DNA of 64,000 nucleotides, from the NCBI GenBank assembly GCA_015179125.1, contig WHVA01000108.1, forward strand, positions 124,001-188,000, in the 5' to 3' direction. The stretch comes from Gautieria morchelliformis. Its lineage: Eukaryota > Basidiomycota > Agaricomycetes > Gomphales > Gomphaceae. Shown in pieces: positions 21,963 through 32,503 of this stretch. Under the pieces are notes generated by a model, which saw nothing but the letters and a program-made list of their open reading frames with translations, was not told the origin of the DNA and searched no databases. Every line of letters begins with the position of its first letter. Position 1 is the first letter of the stretch. The position numbers and the translations under genes are program-made.

Positions 21963-22929
21963 TGTTAAGGTTGTGTTTGTACTGCAGTTCGGCTATACCA
22001 GGCCAAACTCGGGTCTCGGGTCAGAGGGCTTGGCTTCAACCTCTTGGGTTTCACCCACTCTATGTTCTGCCCTAATTTCGGGAGCGGTTTCAGCTATAAG
22101 CCGAGATGTGGGTTTCGATATCAAGCAGAGGGTCTCAAGTACGATAAGCTAATTCGATATCTGAACTGGGGAGCTACTGTACATGGACTGGAGGTCTATA
22201 AGGGCAACCTAGGCAGACACTCTACACTCAAGCGGCGAACTGGCGAAGGGGGATCCAAAGTAAGATAGAGAACTATATACAGGACATAGACATACCTGGC
22301 AAAGGGGGATCCAAAGAGAAAACTCTAAGGAGCCCCTTCGCCACCTAACTACGACTATAAGCTAACTCGGGCATGCTATCCCGATCACCGAATGCTCGAG
22401 TTACATAAGCAATCACGCCAGCGATAACAGGGCTGGACAGATAAGGAAGGAATGATGTCGGAAGGGGCCGGAACAGCAAGGGAAATAAATGGAACACAAG
22501 ACAGAAGGATGCTAAAGGCTAGGAGAGGCTCAGGGGCCACCAACAACACGCTGCGATAATGCAGTGTGCGATAAAGCATGCGATAATGCGCACTGCGATA
22601 ATGCATGCGATGATGTGCACTGCGATAATGTATGTGATGATGCGCACTGCGATAATGCATGCGATAAAGCATGCAATAATGCACAGTGTGTGATTGGTGT
22701 TCCCCTGACAAGGTCTATATAGTAAAGTAGCATGCAGGGTTGCGAAGAGAACATGACCGGATCAACGGTCAGGGAAACAAGGGTCAGGCAAATGGGGAAC
22801 TAACTAATAAGGGAACCAGGGGTGATGGGAAGTGTGAAGGGAAACCCAAAGGAAGCTGAGAAATACCCGAGGTTCCCGAACAAGAGCTGAAGCTGAGCTT
22901 CGGTCTGGATTCGGGAACGGGTCATAACA
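21963..22929 (-). repeat. 5' LTR of element B, enlarged by a solo LTR
   Basis: It matches 6491-6939 on both sides of a 514-bp insertion at 22197-22710. Without the insertion and its duplicated AGGTC, the LTR is about 448 bp, as in its partner. The right flank ACGCC resumes the extra ORF of copy G2. Confidence 0.85.
22197..22710 (-). repeat. Solo LTR, family T, GATAA-array type (514 bp)
   Basis: Read on the minus strand it starts TGTCAGGGGAAC and ends TTGCCCTTATA. It is bounded by the perfect duplication AGGTC (22192-22196 and 22711-22715) inside the element B LTR. Near 22.55-22.68 kb it holds an array of GCGATAATGC-like units, that is, many GATAA motifs. The closest sister is 40940-41458 in the opposite orientation. 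Confidence 0.85.
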
Positions 22930-23320
22930 ACGCCGGCGTCACTTGCGAATGAGTGGCTCGCATTGAACATTATGTTCAGCGCAGTCTCACTGGCATGGCA
23001 TTCAGTGCCGCCGGTCAACAAAAGAGCCTCGAGACCAGCCATGTGAGAGCCACAATGCCACTACTGCTCACTCACGCTCAGCTCGACCAAGAGCTTGCGA
23101 GCATCCGGCCATCAAGGCCATGCTCCACAAGGATACCAGCCTCGACGACCAAGTGGAAACCACCGCCAGTGGTGAGGTAGAGCCACCGCACCCAACCACC
23201 CCCACAGACGCGGAGGTGCCCCCAGCAGAATCGCGTGCTCCACCGGCCCCTTACGATGCCGACGTCATCATATCAGAATCACTAGAGGACTCCATCATGG
23301 AGGACCTCTATAACTCTTGA
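22930..23320 (+). pseudogene. G2 extra ORF, right part
   Basis: This matches about 1920-2329 of copy G1: an IEHYVQ block, the SLTGMAFSAAG block, and an acidic tail ending in EDSIMEDLYNS. It shows the position where element B entered copy G2. It is followed by the purine tract (GAGGGGGAGGG) and the 3' LTR. Confidence 0.65.
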
Positions 23321-23352
23321 AGTTATCTATAGTTGTCTATAGAGGGGGAGGG

Positions 23353-23527
23353 TGTAAATAACCTATCTATGTACAGTAGTTATTACATAATCCCAGTGGG
23401 CCCCTTAGGTACCCACTGTATAGTTCATGCGTGGGAACTGGCCAGTGGTCCCCATCGCATCTTACCACACACTGGTCAAGTTCTGTTGTGCCCTTGTGAC
23501 ACAAGGCCTAAGATCTACATCTTTACA
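23353..23527 (+). repeat. 3' LTR of gypsy copy G2 (175 bp)
   Basis: It starts TGTAAATAAC and ends CATCTTTACA. It is shorter than the G1 LTR because of internal gaps. Immediately downstream the sequence changes to copia RT, so the gypsy pair may have landed inside a copia element whose other half would lie left of the window. Confidence 0.85.
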
Positions 23528-24536
23528 ACCAGGCCATTTTCTTTCGATGGACAAATGACTCAGTCATCATTGTTTTGGTGCATGTTGACGATTGCACAAT
23601 TGCTGCCACAACAGAAAGTTGTAAAACAATTCAAGGTGGGGATATTGAAATAACTGACCTAGGGGAACTGCATTGGTGGTTAGGGATCGAAATCAAGTGT
23701 GACAGGGAAAGACACACCATCCACCTTTCTCAGAGGTCATATATTGATTCCATCATACACCATTATAATTTTGATGATCTGAAACCGGCATCGACACCAA
23801 TGCAGCACAGGCTCAAGCTGTCCTCATCACAGTTACCGAAGACAACCATGGAATATGCGCAAATGAGGGACACACCTTATAGAGAAGCTGTAGGTTCACT
23901 CATGTATGCCACTTTGGGAACTCATCCGGACATTGCTTTCACCATCCAATGTGTATCCTGGTACTCAACAAAGTTTGGAACCTCCCCCCCCCCCCCCATT
24001 GGAACCCGGTCAAAAGAATTTTTCAGTACCTGAAGGGAACAATGAATTTGTGGTTAACTTACGGGCATGTGAAGTCAGAGCTGACTGGATTATGCTGATG
24101 CCAACAGCAGCATAGCCAAGGATAGGCACGCTATCTCAGGATATGCATTTATCATCTATGGCAGTGCTGTTTCCTGGAGCTGGAGTGCTAAATGTCAGCA
24201 AATTATTTCTCTCTCCACGACTGAGAGTGAGTACGTAGCAGCTGCCCACACCGCAAAGGAAGCACCCTGGCTGTGAGCCCTGATTCAGCAGCTTTTTGAC
24301 ACAAAAATGTCACCTACCACCATGTTTTCTGATAACCAGTCAGCCATCACACTCGCAAAGGACCATACCAAACACATCAACATATGATTCCATTTCATCT
24401 GATGGATCATTGAACAAGGCATCCTCCACCTCCTGCATTGCCTGACTGACAACATGATCGCTGACACACTTACTAAAGCACTTCCATCCACCAAAGTGAA
24501 GCACTTTGGGGTCAAGCTCAGGATATCCATGGTTTG
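23528..24536 (+). mobile_element. Ty1/copia pol remnant (RT end and RNase H)
   Basis: The plus strand encodes the end of a copia RT (VHVDDCTIAAT, LGELHWWLGIEI, YREAVGSLMYATLGTHPDIA) and an RNase H (SGYAFIIYGSAVSW, STTESEYVA, SDNQSAITLA). It ends with a purine tract (GAGGGGGAGCG) at about 24.54 kb. It belongs to a different copia lineage from 16633-21877 and is broken in several places. The upstream part is missing at the junction with the gypsy LTR. Confidence 0.85.
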
Positions 24537-24544
24537 AGGGGGAG

Positions 24545-24893
24545 CGTTGGAGTGACAAATGTGTGATAGCCCTCACGTGATGTCACACATCTTTGTGCAT
24601 CCTTTCGGGTAGAGTATGCATCTTGCCTCCATGCAAGACATTTCTTTTGTGTTCCTTTTCTTGCTGTCTATTGACACAGAAACTATAAGTATTCTTGGTC
24701 TGTACCATCTTCCTCAGCTGTTTGACCACGCTCTCACGCACAAACACTGAGGTAAGACAAATTAGTTACTTATGTATTTCTCACTGCTCACCTGTACACT
24801 ATAGCTACTTGTGCTAGGTGAATTATAGAGTTGTTTGACCACGCTCTCGCACACAAACACTGAGCTACTTGTACTAGCTATTCTTACAGATGC
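24545..24893 (+). repeat. Probable 3' LTR of the copia remnant
   Basis: The segment follows the purine tract and begins TTGGAGTGACAAATG, similar to common copia LTR starts. It holds two copies of a TTGTTTGACC/TGTTTGACCACGCTC block (about 24.72 and 24.83 kb) and ends near TTCTTACA. No partner LTR is in the window, so its right edge is a guess. Confidence 0.4.
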
Positions 24894-25599
24894 CAGTGTG
24901 CAAGTAGAGTCTGGAGCAGGCTATGTGAATAGGGATGTTCTGGAGATGGTTGCATAGCTGAGCTGGGTTAAGCTGACCTGACGTGGTGCATTACATTAGC
25001 ACCCCCTCCATGGAGTCTTTGAACAAAGCGATGCAGATGTATGCACAAGAGGGTGGGATGCTGATGATTTTTATTGATGATGAGGATGCAGGTGTGTTGC
25101 TCTTTGTTTTCTCTGCTACACATCTCTGCAGACCCCACCCCCTCCCTGGCTCAGGCTCACACTGTCATTGTTATAAAAACAAAAACACCATTCCTTTTCC
25201 ATATTTTATTCCATAAAACTCTGACAAAAACATTTCCATTACCCTATACCACCTGCATCCTTGATCACACACAGCCACCCACTCAAACCTGAAGACCCTC
25301 AATGATTCCCACATGAGTCTATACATACATCCCGGAATTGTCCACACGCCGGACAAGATACGGACACACATGGGGCCAGGAGAGAACACTCGAACCCGAC
25401 GGCTCTGATCCGAGGAGTGATACATTGGCTAGCCCAATGTACTCAGACATTTCTTTCTTCTTAACTCCACATTCCATATCATCACATTTCTTTTCTGATA
25501 TCAATCCCCTTCCATGTGTTCAGCCAACTGATACATCAGTAGACAGATCAGTAGTCGGTACATCATCTTCTGGATCACAAATCATATGTTCCATATGGG
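24894..25599. other. Unassigned stretch
   Basis: I see no gene, RNA or recognisable element here. Short open stretches exist, but they lack domains, start context or introns. It may be host intergenic DNA or old, unrecognised repeat. Confidence 0.5.
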
Positions 25600-25690
25600 A
25601 TCCAAAGTCACCTGATTATCTATGGTCACCTGACAATCACATGACACAGTCACATGATAATCACATGAGCATGGGAGTTGTACCTCCATA
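25600..25690 (+). repeat. Fragment of LTR family D (TCACNTGA array)
   Basis: About 90 bases resemble the motif array of LTR D at 10.54-10.65 kb: alternating TCACCTGA and TCACATGA units, ending GAGCATGGGAGTT as against GAGCGTGGGAGTT. The flanking 25691-25915 does not match D and remains unassigned, though it is A/T-rich and LTR-like. Confidence 0.6.
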
Positions 25691-25920
25691 GACTCATATC
25701 TCATAGTTAAATAGCTCAGATGTACACAGAGAAAAACTAGTCAATTAGAACTCACTTCTCTCAAAGTACTCGATACTTCATACGCACATATATTTGTGTA
25801 GACATCACTGAAAGTGTATACACCTTGTATACACTAAATCTCTCTATTTTTGCGATCTCTTACTCGATTCGACTTCAATTCGAAGTCTGAATTATATTCA
25901 CATCCCATTGTACTATTGAT

Positions 25921-26991
25921 TGTTGTGATAAACGCAATTATTTTCACTTCAAATCGTTTATATATAAAAAAGAAACTAATAAAGAAAGAAAGAAAATCAA
26001 AAGAAAAATCAAAAGAAACAGAAATTATACTTATGACAGACGTCGGCGCAGACGACGATCACACGAATTTATGACATGCTATATTACTCATAGATCGGGT
26101 AATATACAGGAGTTCGAGCGTCGACCACGTGCGGTCGATCAGGGATGGCGCACCTATCGAGTGATGGCATGGGCCATGACGTCGACAGGCGCCAGGCCAT
26201 AGGCACCGAGGGGTGCGGGCACCAAACGCCGCAGAGAACAATAGACTGCGCAGGAGTATGGGATGCTGTGGAGCGACCTGAGAAAGTCACCTGCAGTATA
26301 CATATTCAATCAGCTGCCCCACAGAAAGGGCACAGAGACAGCGGCCCCATCTCCAAGACCAGCATATATGCTGGGCAGGGTAGACTCAACTCCATTTTTC
26401 TATTTGAATCCCATGACACGTCTGACTGATTACTATCTTAACATCATGTGGACAGGGGCTTTGTATACTAGGTACAGATCTCTATTCCAAAGCCCAGACA
26501 ATCCTAACACCATCCCCATCACCCCATGACTTTATGACTATAAATCAGTCACCCCTTAGTTACAAAGTAGTTTTTCGACCCATCCATCCAATATCTTGAA
26601 CACTAGTAGTTACTATCAATATAGTATAAATAGCTAGTACACATGTATGAACGAGATCATCCAGAATCAATTATTCTGCCTCCTGAAATTACTGTAGTCT
26701 TGTTTGATAGCTACAGAGCTCAGATCTTGATAGTTTATTCCAAATCTTCGTCAAGAGTCTATTATCACTGTTTACTCTATACTAGCTTAAAAGCGAACGC
26801 TTTTGATTTGACTATCCCTTGGATCGACACCGTTCTTCTGTCGATGCGGTCACGTGACTCTCATTCATCAGTGCTGGACGCGCCTCGAAAGGCTTAGTCA
26901 GCACATAGAAGAGGGATGAACGCAGTGGTTTCAATCACTGAGCAATAGAATTCTACTTGTTAAAGGCACTAATTGATACCTAAATCCAAAA
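25921..26991 (+). repeat. Solo LTR, family E, copy 2 (1071 bp)
   Basis: It starts TGTTGTGATAAACGC and ends AATCCAAAA. The perfect duplication TTGAT lies at 25916-25920 and 26992-26996. TATAAATAG occurs near 26.62 kb. It is the same family as 3317-4388 and 59580-60644. Confidence 0.85.
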
Positions 26992-27115
26992 TTGATGTCT
27001 CTTAGTCTTTTACAGTCATCACCCCAGCTTCTTCCCTTCCACCGAGCGTCTCATATGCCAAGCTTTCTATGCTCAACACAGCATCGGCTGGGTCGCACCC
27101 GAAGCTCCACAGGTT

Positions 27116-28370
27116 TGTCATGAACCGGTTTATTTCACCAACTGCACTGAGCGCTTACACACAATCCTTTCCCCCAATCGTCTCATCAGACCACTACCAT
27201 CACATCTTCATACCCCAAGTTGAGCTATCACCTCCAGTGCCATGTGCTTCACTGCCACTCCCACACGTGCGCTTATGCCATCATTCCCGATGCAGATGTC
27301 GCCAAGCATTTGGGCACCATCACTGGTCCACACCAGGCAACAGTATGCTTTATAAATTATAAATTTAATTAAAAAAAAAGATAAATCTGGCAGGATGAGT
27401 GCCGACAGCATGGATTGGGGAAGCCTTGATCCCCATGAACTCTTCTTCGACCCTTCCTCAGGATGAGTTGACATGCCTATGCACTATATTCCCTTTGTGC
27501 ATGAGGGCAAGAGAAGTGTAGAGATTCAGATATTGGAAAGCGGGGTTAGCATCAGCTATGACCCATATTGTTTCGATCACTTCCAACCCTCTCAACCACC
27601 TAACCCTACACCACCCCCTTCGATTGACTTGGAAAGTCAAGCATTGTCTCAGAGGCTGTGTGTCTGGAACAGAGATGTGTGGTTCTGGATCGTTGGTTGG
27701 CTCAGGGGTTAGGACGACTCATTATTGTCTCCATGAGTCACTCTTGATTTACCAGTATTCCTCATGACTCACTCTTCTTGTTTTCATTGACTCATTATGA
27801 CTCAGTTCCCCTATTGTGTACCATATCAGCTTTATTGTCCTGACTCCTTTTCATGACTCACCTGACTCACTCTGACTCATTCTGACTCATTCTGACTCGT
27901 TCTGACTCATTCTGACTCGTTCTGACTCATTCTGACTCATTCCGACTCATTCCGACTCATTCTGACTCATTCTGACTCATTCCAACTCATTCTGACTCAT
28001 TCCAACTCATTCTGACTCATCCCTCTTGTTGTTTTGACTCCTTCTCATACTCACCTGACTCACAGTGACTCATCCCTCCTATTGTCTTCTGACTCATCCC
28101 CCTTTTCCAAAGTAGATAAATACCAGAGCTTGCTCCATGTATTTCGCTAGTTTGGTTATCATATATGTCACGCCGTCTCCTGTGCCCTTAAGCACTTGAG
28201 GATACCTCGCTCACTCTATCATCTCTCCTCTCTCAATCTCTTACTTTGAGGCTTGTCTACTTCAGACTTGTCCTTTTTCTTATCTCTTTCCACCAACCAG
28301 AACAGGCACCCCTTCTTAGTGCAGGATCTTCAACATTGGGATCTTACGCCCGGTGTGGACGGTTCTGACA
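27116..28370 (+). repeat. Solo LTR, family H, copy 1 (1255 bp)
   Basis: It starts TGTCATGAACCGG and ends GGTTCTGACA. The perfect 5-bp duplication AGGTT lies at 27111-27115 and 28371-28375. The sister copy is 45520-47057, which carries an extra nested LTR T at the position corresponding to about 27.46 kb here, so this copy shows the empty site. The central part holds a TGACTCA-rich array. Confidence 0.85.
27712..28100 (+). repeat. TGACTCATTC tandem array within LTR H
   Basis: A run of 10-bp units TGACTCATTC and close variants is densest at about 27.85-28.02 kb, with scattered single sites on either side. More than fifteen TGACTCA heptamers are visible. The heptamer is the consensus of Gcn4/AP-1-type bZIP factors. 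The array in the sister LTR (about 46.53-46.80 kb) is shorter. Confidence 0.9.
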
Positions 28371-28375
28371 AGGTT

Positions 28376-29192
28376 CCAATAATGCTGCAACAGCATTCTT
28401 GCACCAAACCAAGCATCTCAATGTATGTGCCTCCATTAAAAGAGGCCCCTTGTAGCCTGGCACATTTTCAGGTTGGGGGTTGGGGGTTGGGGCATCATTT
28501 GTCACTTGCCATCTCCTATAGTATAGTAAGCTACTTTTCCTCATGCTTTGTCTTGCCACCCTGAGATGCACACCACCATTCCTAGCCATCCATTTGCAGT
28601 CTTCCACACTCTTTAGTGCATGCACCTCACCCATCCTAGAGACCCCAAGTAGCTGGCCGATCCAGGTGAGTGTCGCTTGATGTACACTCAGTGACTTAGA
28701 GAGCAGGTCACTGGTCACTGCTGCCTTTGTCCCCTTTTGACTCCCAACACACTGCCGCTATAATGTATGTGAAGCAGCCTGGTGTGAGTTTCTTGGATCA
28801 GACTGTGGTATTTCAGTTATTTTTCCCTTATGTTTCATTGGTATCCTCCCTTGTATATATTGATTTATTACTTGAAACAATGGAAAAGTTTAACTGGTAT
28901 CTCATGGCCTTTGAACAAGAATGCAAGGCAATAACCATTGAAAACTCATAGCTTTACAACATAACACTCACTACAAATTTCATGAATCTGCAGTGATTTG
29001 CCTCATATAATTCAGACCTCAGGCCAGTGACATTCAGTTGCTGCATCTCTGAAATGTGGTGATAGAACCACAGGGTTGTAAGTATCTCATGGGAACCCAG
29101 TGTTCGTCGACTTGGAATCTCTGGTTCAATCCATTGGTCTATACACTACACTTCATCCAGGACACACAGAGGTTTCAAGGATACCATGACGT
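28376..29192. other. Unassigned stretch between solo LTRs
   Basis: There is no recognised gene. A minus-strand open stretch at about 28.34-28.72 kb (containing WIGQLLGVSRMGEVHALK) looks protein-like, but it matches no family I know and has no clear start. It could be a remnant of a host or transposon gene. Confidence 0.4.
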
Positions 29193-29197
29193 GGCCC

Positions 29198-29738
29198 TGT
29201 AAGGACCCGGCCTTTGGCCGGTTACTTACTGGTATAACCTTTCTTCCGAGCCCGAGCCTTGTGATACTCATGCCCGAGTACTTGTGATTCTAATCCTGCG
29301 CCTGAGCCCAAGCTAGAGCTAGAGCTCATATCCGACCTTGATCCCATGCCCGAATCTCCTTAGTTACTGATTCCGCTCCATCACGCATCATTCGTATATT
29401 ACCTCGCCCTGACCTTCCCCCGCATTTGATCGCCCCTGACTCGTACCCTCGCTCATATATAAACCCCCTTGTATGCATTCCTACTCCTCAGTCTGAAAAT
29501 CAACTATCGTACCTCTTGATCCTTAGTTAGTTTCTAAGCCTTCGCCTCTTGAGCCAAACCTTGCCTCTTATTCGTTTACCTCCGAAATTGGGACTCGTGC
29601 GTAGGGTCGGCACAGCACATAAGCTGAAGCCAAGTCCCTCTCCGACCTCCCTATCAGAACCTCGCTCTGTAACCTCGGACCTTACCTCGGGTTTCGCCCC
29701 CCAGCTCGGTCAACCTTACGAAGGATCGTATCGTAACA
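29198..29738 (+). repeat. Solo LTR, family F (541 bp)
   Basis: It starts TGTAAGGACCCGG and ends ATCGTAACA. The perfect duplication GGCCC lies at 29193-29197 and 29739-29743. It matches the LTRs of gypsy element F (49255-49815, 56241-56801) in opposite orientation. A TATATAAAC near 29.46 kb is the likely promoter TATA. Confidence 0.9.
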
Positions 29739-29977
29739 GGCCCTGAATGACTGACCTCACTCCCTAAGCTGTCTCCTCACACCACATGATCTACGCTGAT
29801 GTCCACAATACAGGCTGTTCCTAGAATCCAATTCGGCTCTCGCTTCTTGCCGATTCCACTTATATGAGGGATCAGCCCTCTTGTGCCTCCCCGGCCGATT
29901 ATTGTATAAACACCCCAGTCCTACTGCATTCTATCATATGACATGTACCCCTGCATACCCTACCAACCCCACTCTAC

Positions 29978-30467
29978 TGTCAGGGGACACCCTGTTTTCC
30001 ATTTCCAGTTCCAACACCACACCCAGTTCCGACTCCATTTCCGACTCCACTTCCAATTCCGATTCCATCTCCGCCTCCGCTTTCGGAAATGATTCCGCTT
30101 CTGGGAGAGCTTCCACCAGTTCTGTTCGCCTTTCCAGTTCCACTCCAATTTCCGACTTCCACTCTCGGAACAGTGTTGGAAATCAAGCGACTCATGTAAT
30201 AGGTGGCATCAAGGGTCGATCAAGGGTCAGGGAGGTCAGGAGGATGCAGGGTTGATGGCGGGTGCCAAGTGTTGTCCCTGGCTGCGCAGCGTAGTATAAT
30301 ACAGGCTTGCTGACATTGGGGGTCCTTAGACTTTTCTCTTTGGATTTCCCCTTGTCAGGTGAGAATCCCCTCTCTTGTATACTCTGTTCATTTATACAGA
30401 CTTTGTATTTCCCCTTGTCAGTTGTGTGGTAGTGTGATCTCCACAACCAGCCAGGGTTGCCCTTACA
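29978..30467 (+). repeat. Solo LTR, family T, TTCCGACTCCA-array type (490 bp)
   Basis: It starts TGTCAGGGGACACC and ends TTGCCCTTACA. The perfect duplication TCTAC lies at 29973-29977 and 30468-30472. An imperfect array of TTCCGACTCCA-like units lies near 30.0-30.16 kb. The closest sister is 45822-46244. Confidence 0.88.
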
Positions 30468-30472
30468 TCTAC

Positions 30473-30791
30473 CCCCTATACTGTACCTGCGGATTGCGCT
30501 GGGGATACGGGGAGTTTTGACAGTCACTGGAGGACCAGCAACAGGATCCCTCCATGGCAAGAGACATAAGTCTGGGGATGCAACCATCCTCTAAAGAGTG
30601 TGGCAGGTTTAGAACCGTGTCTCCCACCCTATAGCAGGGTCAGGTGCATCTGTGGGTACTCCCCCCCCCAACCTCCTACCCCCATCCAACTAGTTTAACT
30701 CTTCGCTTCACGTTCAGTAGGGTCACTGTCTATATGTACACGTAGTTAGAGTGCACCATAAGCGCCCGGCGCTTCCAGCACTATAATTGAT

Positions 30792-30822
<31 letters not shown>

Positions 30823-32503
30823 GTAGGAGCCCTGAATTCCCATGAGTCAACCCCTGAAACCAGCTCATTGAAACAAAACTTTTTCCACTGAAACCAATTC
30901 ATTGAATTTTCAATGGGTTCTAATGGTATTTACACTAACTATAGTGGTTTATATACTGAATCCTCAGTGGGTCCACCCAATAGGATTGGGTTGACTAGCC
31001 ACAGTGCAGTCCGATCCTGACAAGAGCTCAAGTGCAGATGGGGAGAGTGGTCACTGGTGATGAGCCCGATCCAAAGAAGCAATGTACTTCTGGAAGCGAC
31101 AAGGAGCATGGAGATAGTGCTACCGGCAAAGAGATTATATCTGCCAAAGCAACGATAGTGATGTCCACCGGCAAAGAGAATGAGGCTCCTGTGGGTGGGC
31201 ACAAAAGTAGGGGCAAGGCAGGCACAAAGGGGACGTTGCCTAAGAAGGATAAAGGGAAGATCAAAGCATAGATGCTGTTTAGTAACGTACTATTAAAATG
31301 CACCCTTAGATTCCAGCTATATACCTCAAGCAAATATGAATATGTTATTTGACCGTGAAATCAGAATTTTTAATATTTGATGCTCGTTGAGGTCAAGGCG
31401 TAGAAGAGAATCTGAGCTCATATTCGAACGCTACATATTTTTCTGATATTTTTACTATTTTAATCGTCACAAAATTACTTTTTTACAAGGTTGCGCCGTG
31501 CTCATCGAAGGTTGCGGTTACGCGGTGACGACCCATGGTCCATACACAACATGGACACACAAGTCACCCCTGCTACTCACCTACCCAGGTGCTGCCAAGA
31601 GCCGAGAATAGAAACAGGATTCGAAGATCGGAGCAGGCGCGCGCTTCTGGCTGGAATAAGCGGTATCACCAATATCAAGTTAGACCCTGACCACCATGTG
31701 TGGTGGCGGCTAACTGGATTACAAATAGGTGCTATAGAAGGTGGTCGTCGCCCAGCCATGCACTTGGCGCTCACCGTGGAGAGGAGAGGTAAAAAGTACC
31801 GTAGCTACCCCGTGGCACCAATTATGTTTATTGAGTACCCAGTGGCACCGCTTCGAACATGGACCAAGTGCTGGCGGCGCGTCGCGTCGAGGTCCCCAAT
31901 GGTGTTTAACATCGACGAAAATTACATGACAGGGTGGCGCCGCAACTCCGACCTCACCAGGTCACAGGGCCCAGTATGCAGATAACGACGAAAGAACCTT
32001 CCATAACTGCTCTTCCCATGCATTCACACACCAGAGAACTCCCATTATATGCCCACAATGCAACCGTACGCTCGATAATTCTAACTCAAAGTCCAAACTG
32101 GAGCATTACTCTTATCGCCGCGGCTATGGCTTATTTCAAAATAATGATGAGAATGCACATAACTTTGCAGATGTTACCTATACCGGGTACTACCGTCTCT
32201 TTCGCTTACACAGAGTGAACGCTGCCTGTCAAGGAGACCCACGGTGTTACCTCGAGAAGCCTAATCTACACGGTCTCCCTATGGTCATCCTTCGCACCCG
32301 TCAATCTGTCCAATTAGGGGCGCCTTCCCCTACCGATTAATTATACCGAGCACGGTGTGTCCTTCCCAATCGTTGCTCCAAACTGGAGATATAGCCGCCG
32401 CCACCGCACAACATCACATAGCCCATTTCTTCATAAACCATGATCGTCTCCCATTTCTCTGGTCTCTGCTTCCCACCTCCTGCATCCGCTACAGACAAGC
32501 AAA
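30473..32503. other. Unassigned intergenic DNA upstream of the transporter
   Basis: I see no supported gene. A (CT)n microsatellite sits at about 30.79-30.81 kb. A short Lys-rich open stretch (31032-31271) and a longer one (31491-31985) have no recognised domain, and neither shows splicing signals I trust. The last 150 bases before 32504 are the presumed 5' leader of the transporter gene. No convincing TATA box is visible. Confidence 0.5.

Larger units (their letters stand above)
6491..22929 (-). mobile_element. Ty3/gypsy chromovirus B, nested in G2 and carrying further insertions
   Basis: This element is read on the minus strand. Its 5' LTR is at 21963-22929 (enlarged by a solo LTR inside it) and its 3' LTR is at 6491-6939. 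Gag lies at about 14.2-15.45 kb, protease/RT/RNase H at about 12.13-13.96 kb, and integrase plus chromodomain at about 8.6-10.26 kb. An ORF on the opposite strand sits between pol and the 3' LTR (7060-8391). LTR ends are TGTTA..TAACA. Host insertions are D (10262-12122), C (about 15456-21927), copia (16633-21877) and T (22197-22710). The two LTRs differ at roughly 25-30 sites, about 6 percent and mostly transitions, so it is clearly older than the copia element inside it. Pol and gag are broken in several places. Confidence 0.85.
2578..23527 (+). mobile_element. Ty3/gypsy chromovirus, copy G2, split by nested insertions
   Basis: This second G copy is truncated at its 5' side. It resumes inside the integrase zinc-binding region (SYWWPGM, then C..C) and continues through the DDE core, the C-terminal domain and the chromodomain (about 2.58-3.32 and 4.39-5.02 kb). 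The extra ORF (about 5.05-6.49 kb) follows. The element is interrupted by solo LTR E1 (3317-4388) and by the whole of element B (6491-22929), and resumes at 22930 with the rest of the extra ORF and a 175-bp 3' LTR (23353-23527). Coding parts are broken, by several interruptions besides the insertions. The span given includes the nested elements. Confidence 0.85.

Noticed and set aside
25340-25420. Possible tRNA-like T-arm on the minus strand (GGGTTCGAG)
   Set aside because: The flanking bases do not pair as a T stem and no acceptor or D arm could be drawn.
27850-28020. Possible CRISPR-like array
   Set aside because: The units are 10 bp with no unique spacers, in a eukaryotic LTR; it is a simple tandem repeat.
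31032-31271. Short Lys-rich open stretch of about 80 codons
   Set aside because: Low-complexity composition, no family and no supporting context.
31491-31985. Open stretch of about 165 codons
   Set aside because: No recognised domain, no splice support, composition typical of chance openness; left as unassigned intergenic DNA.
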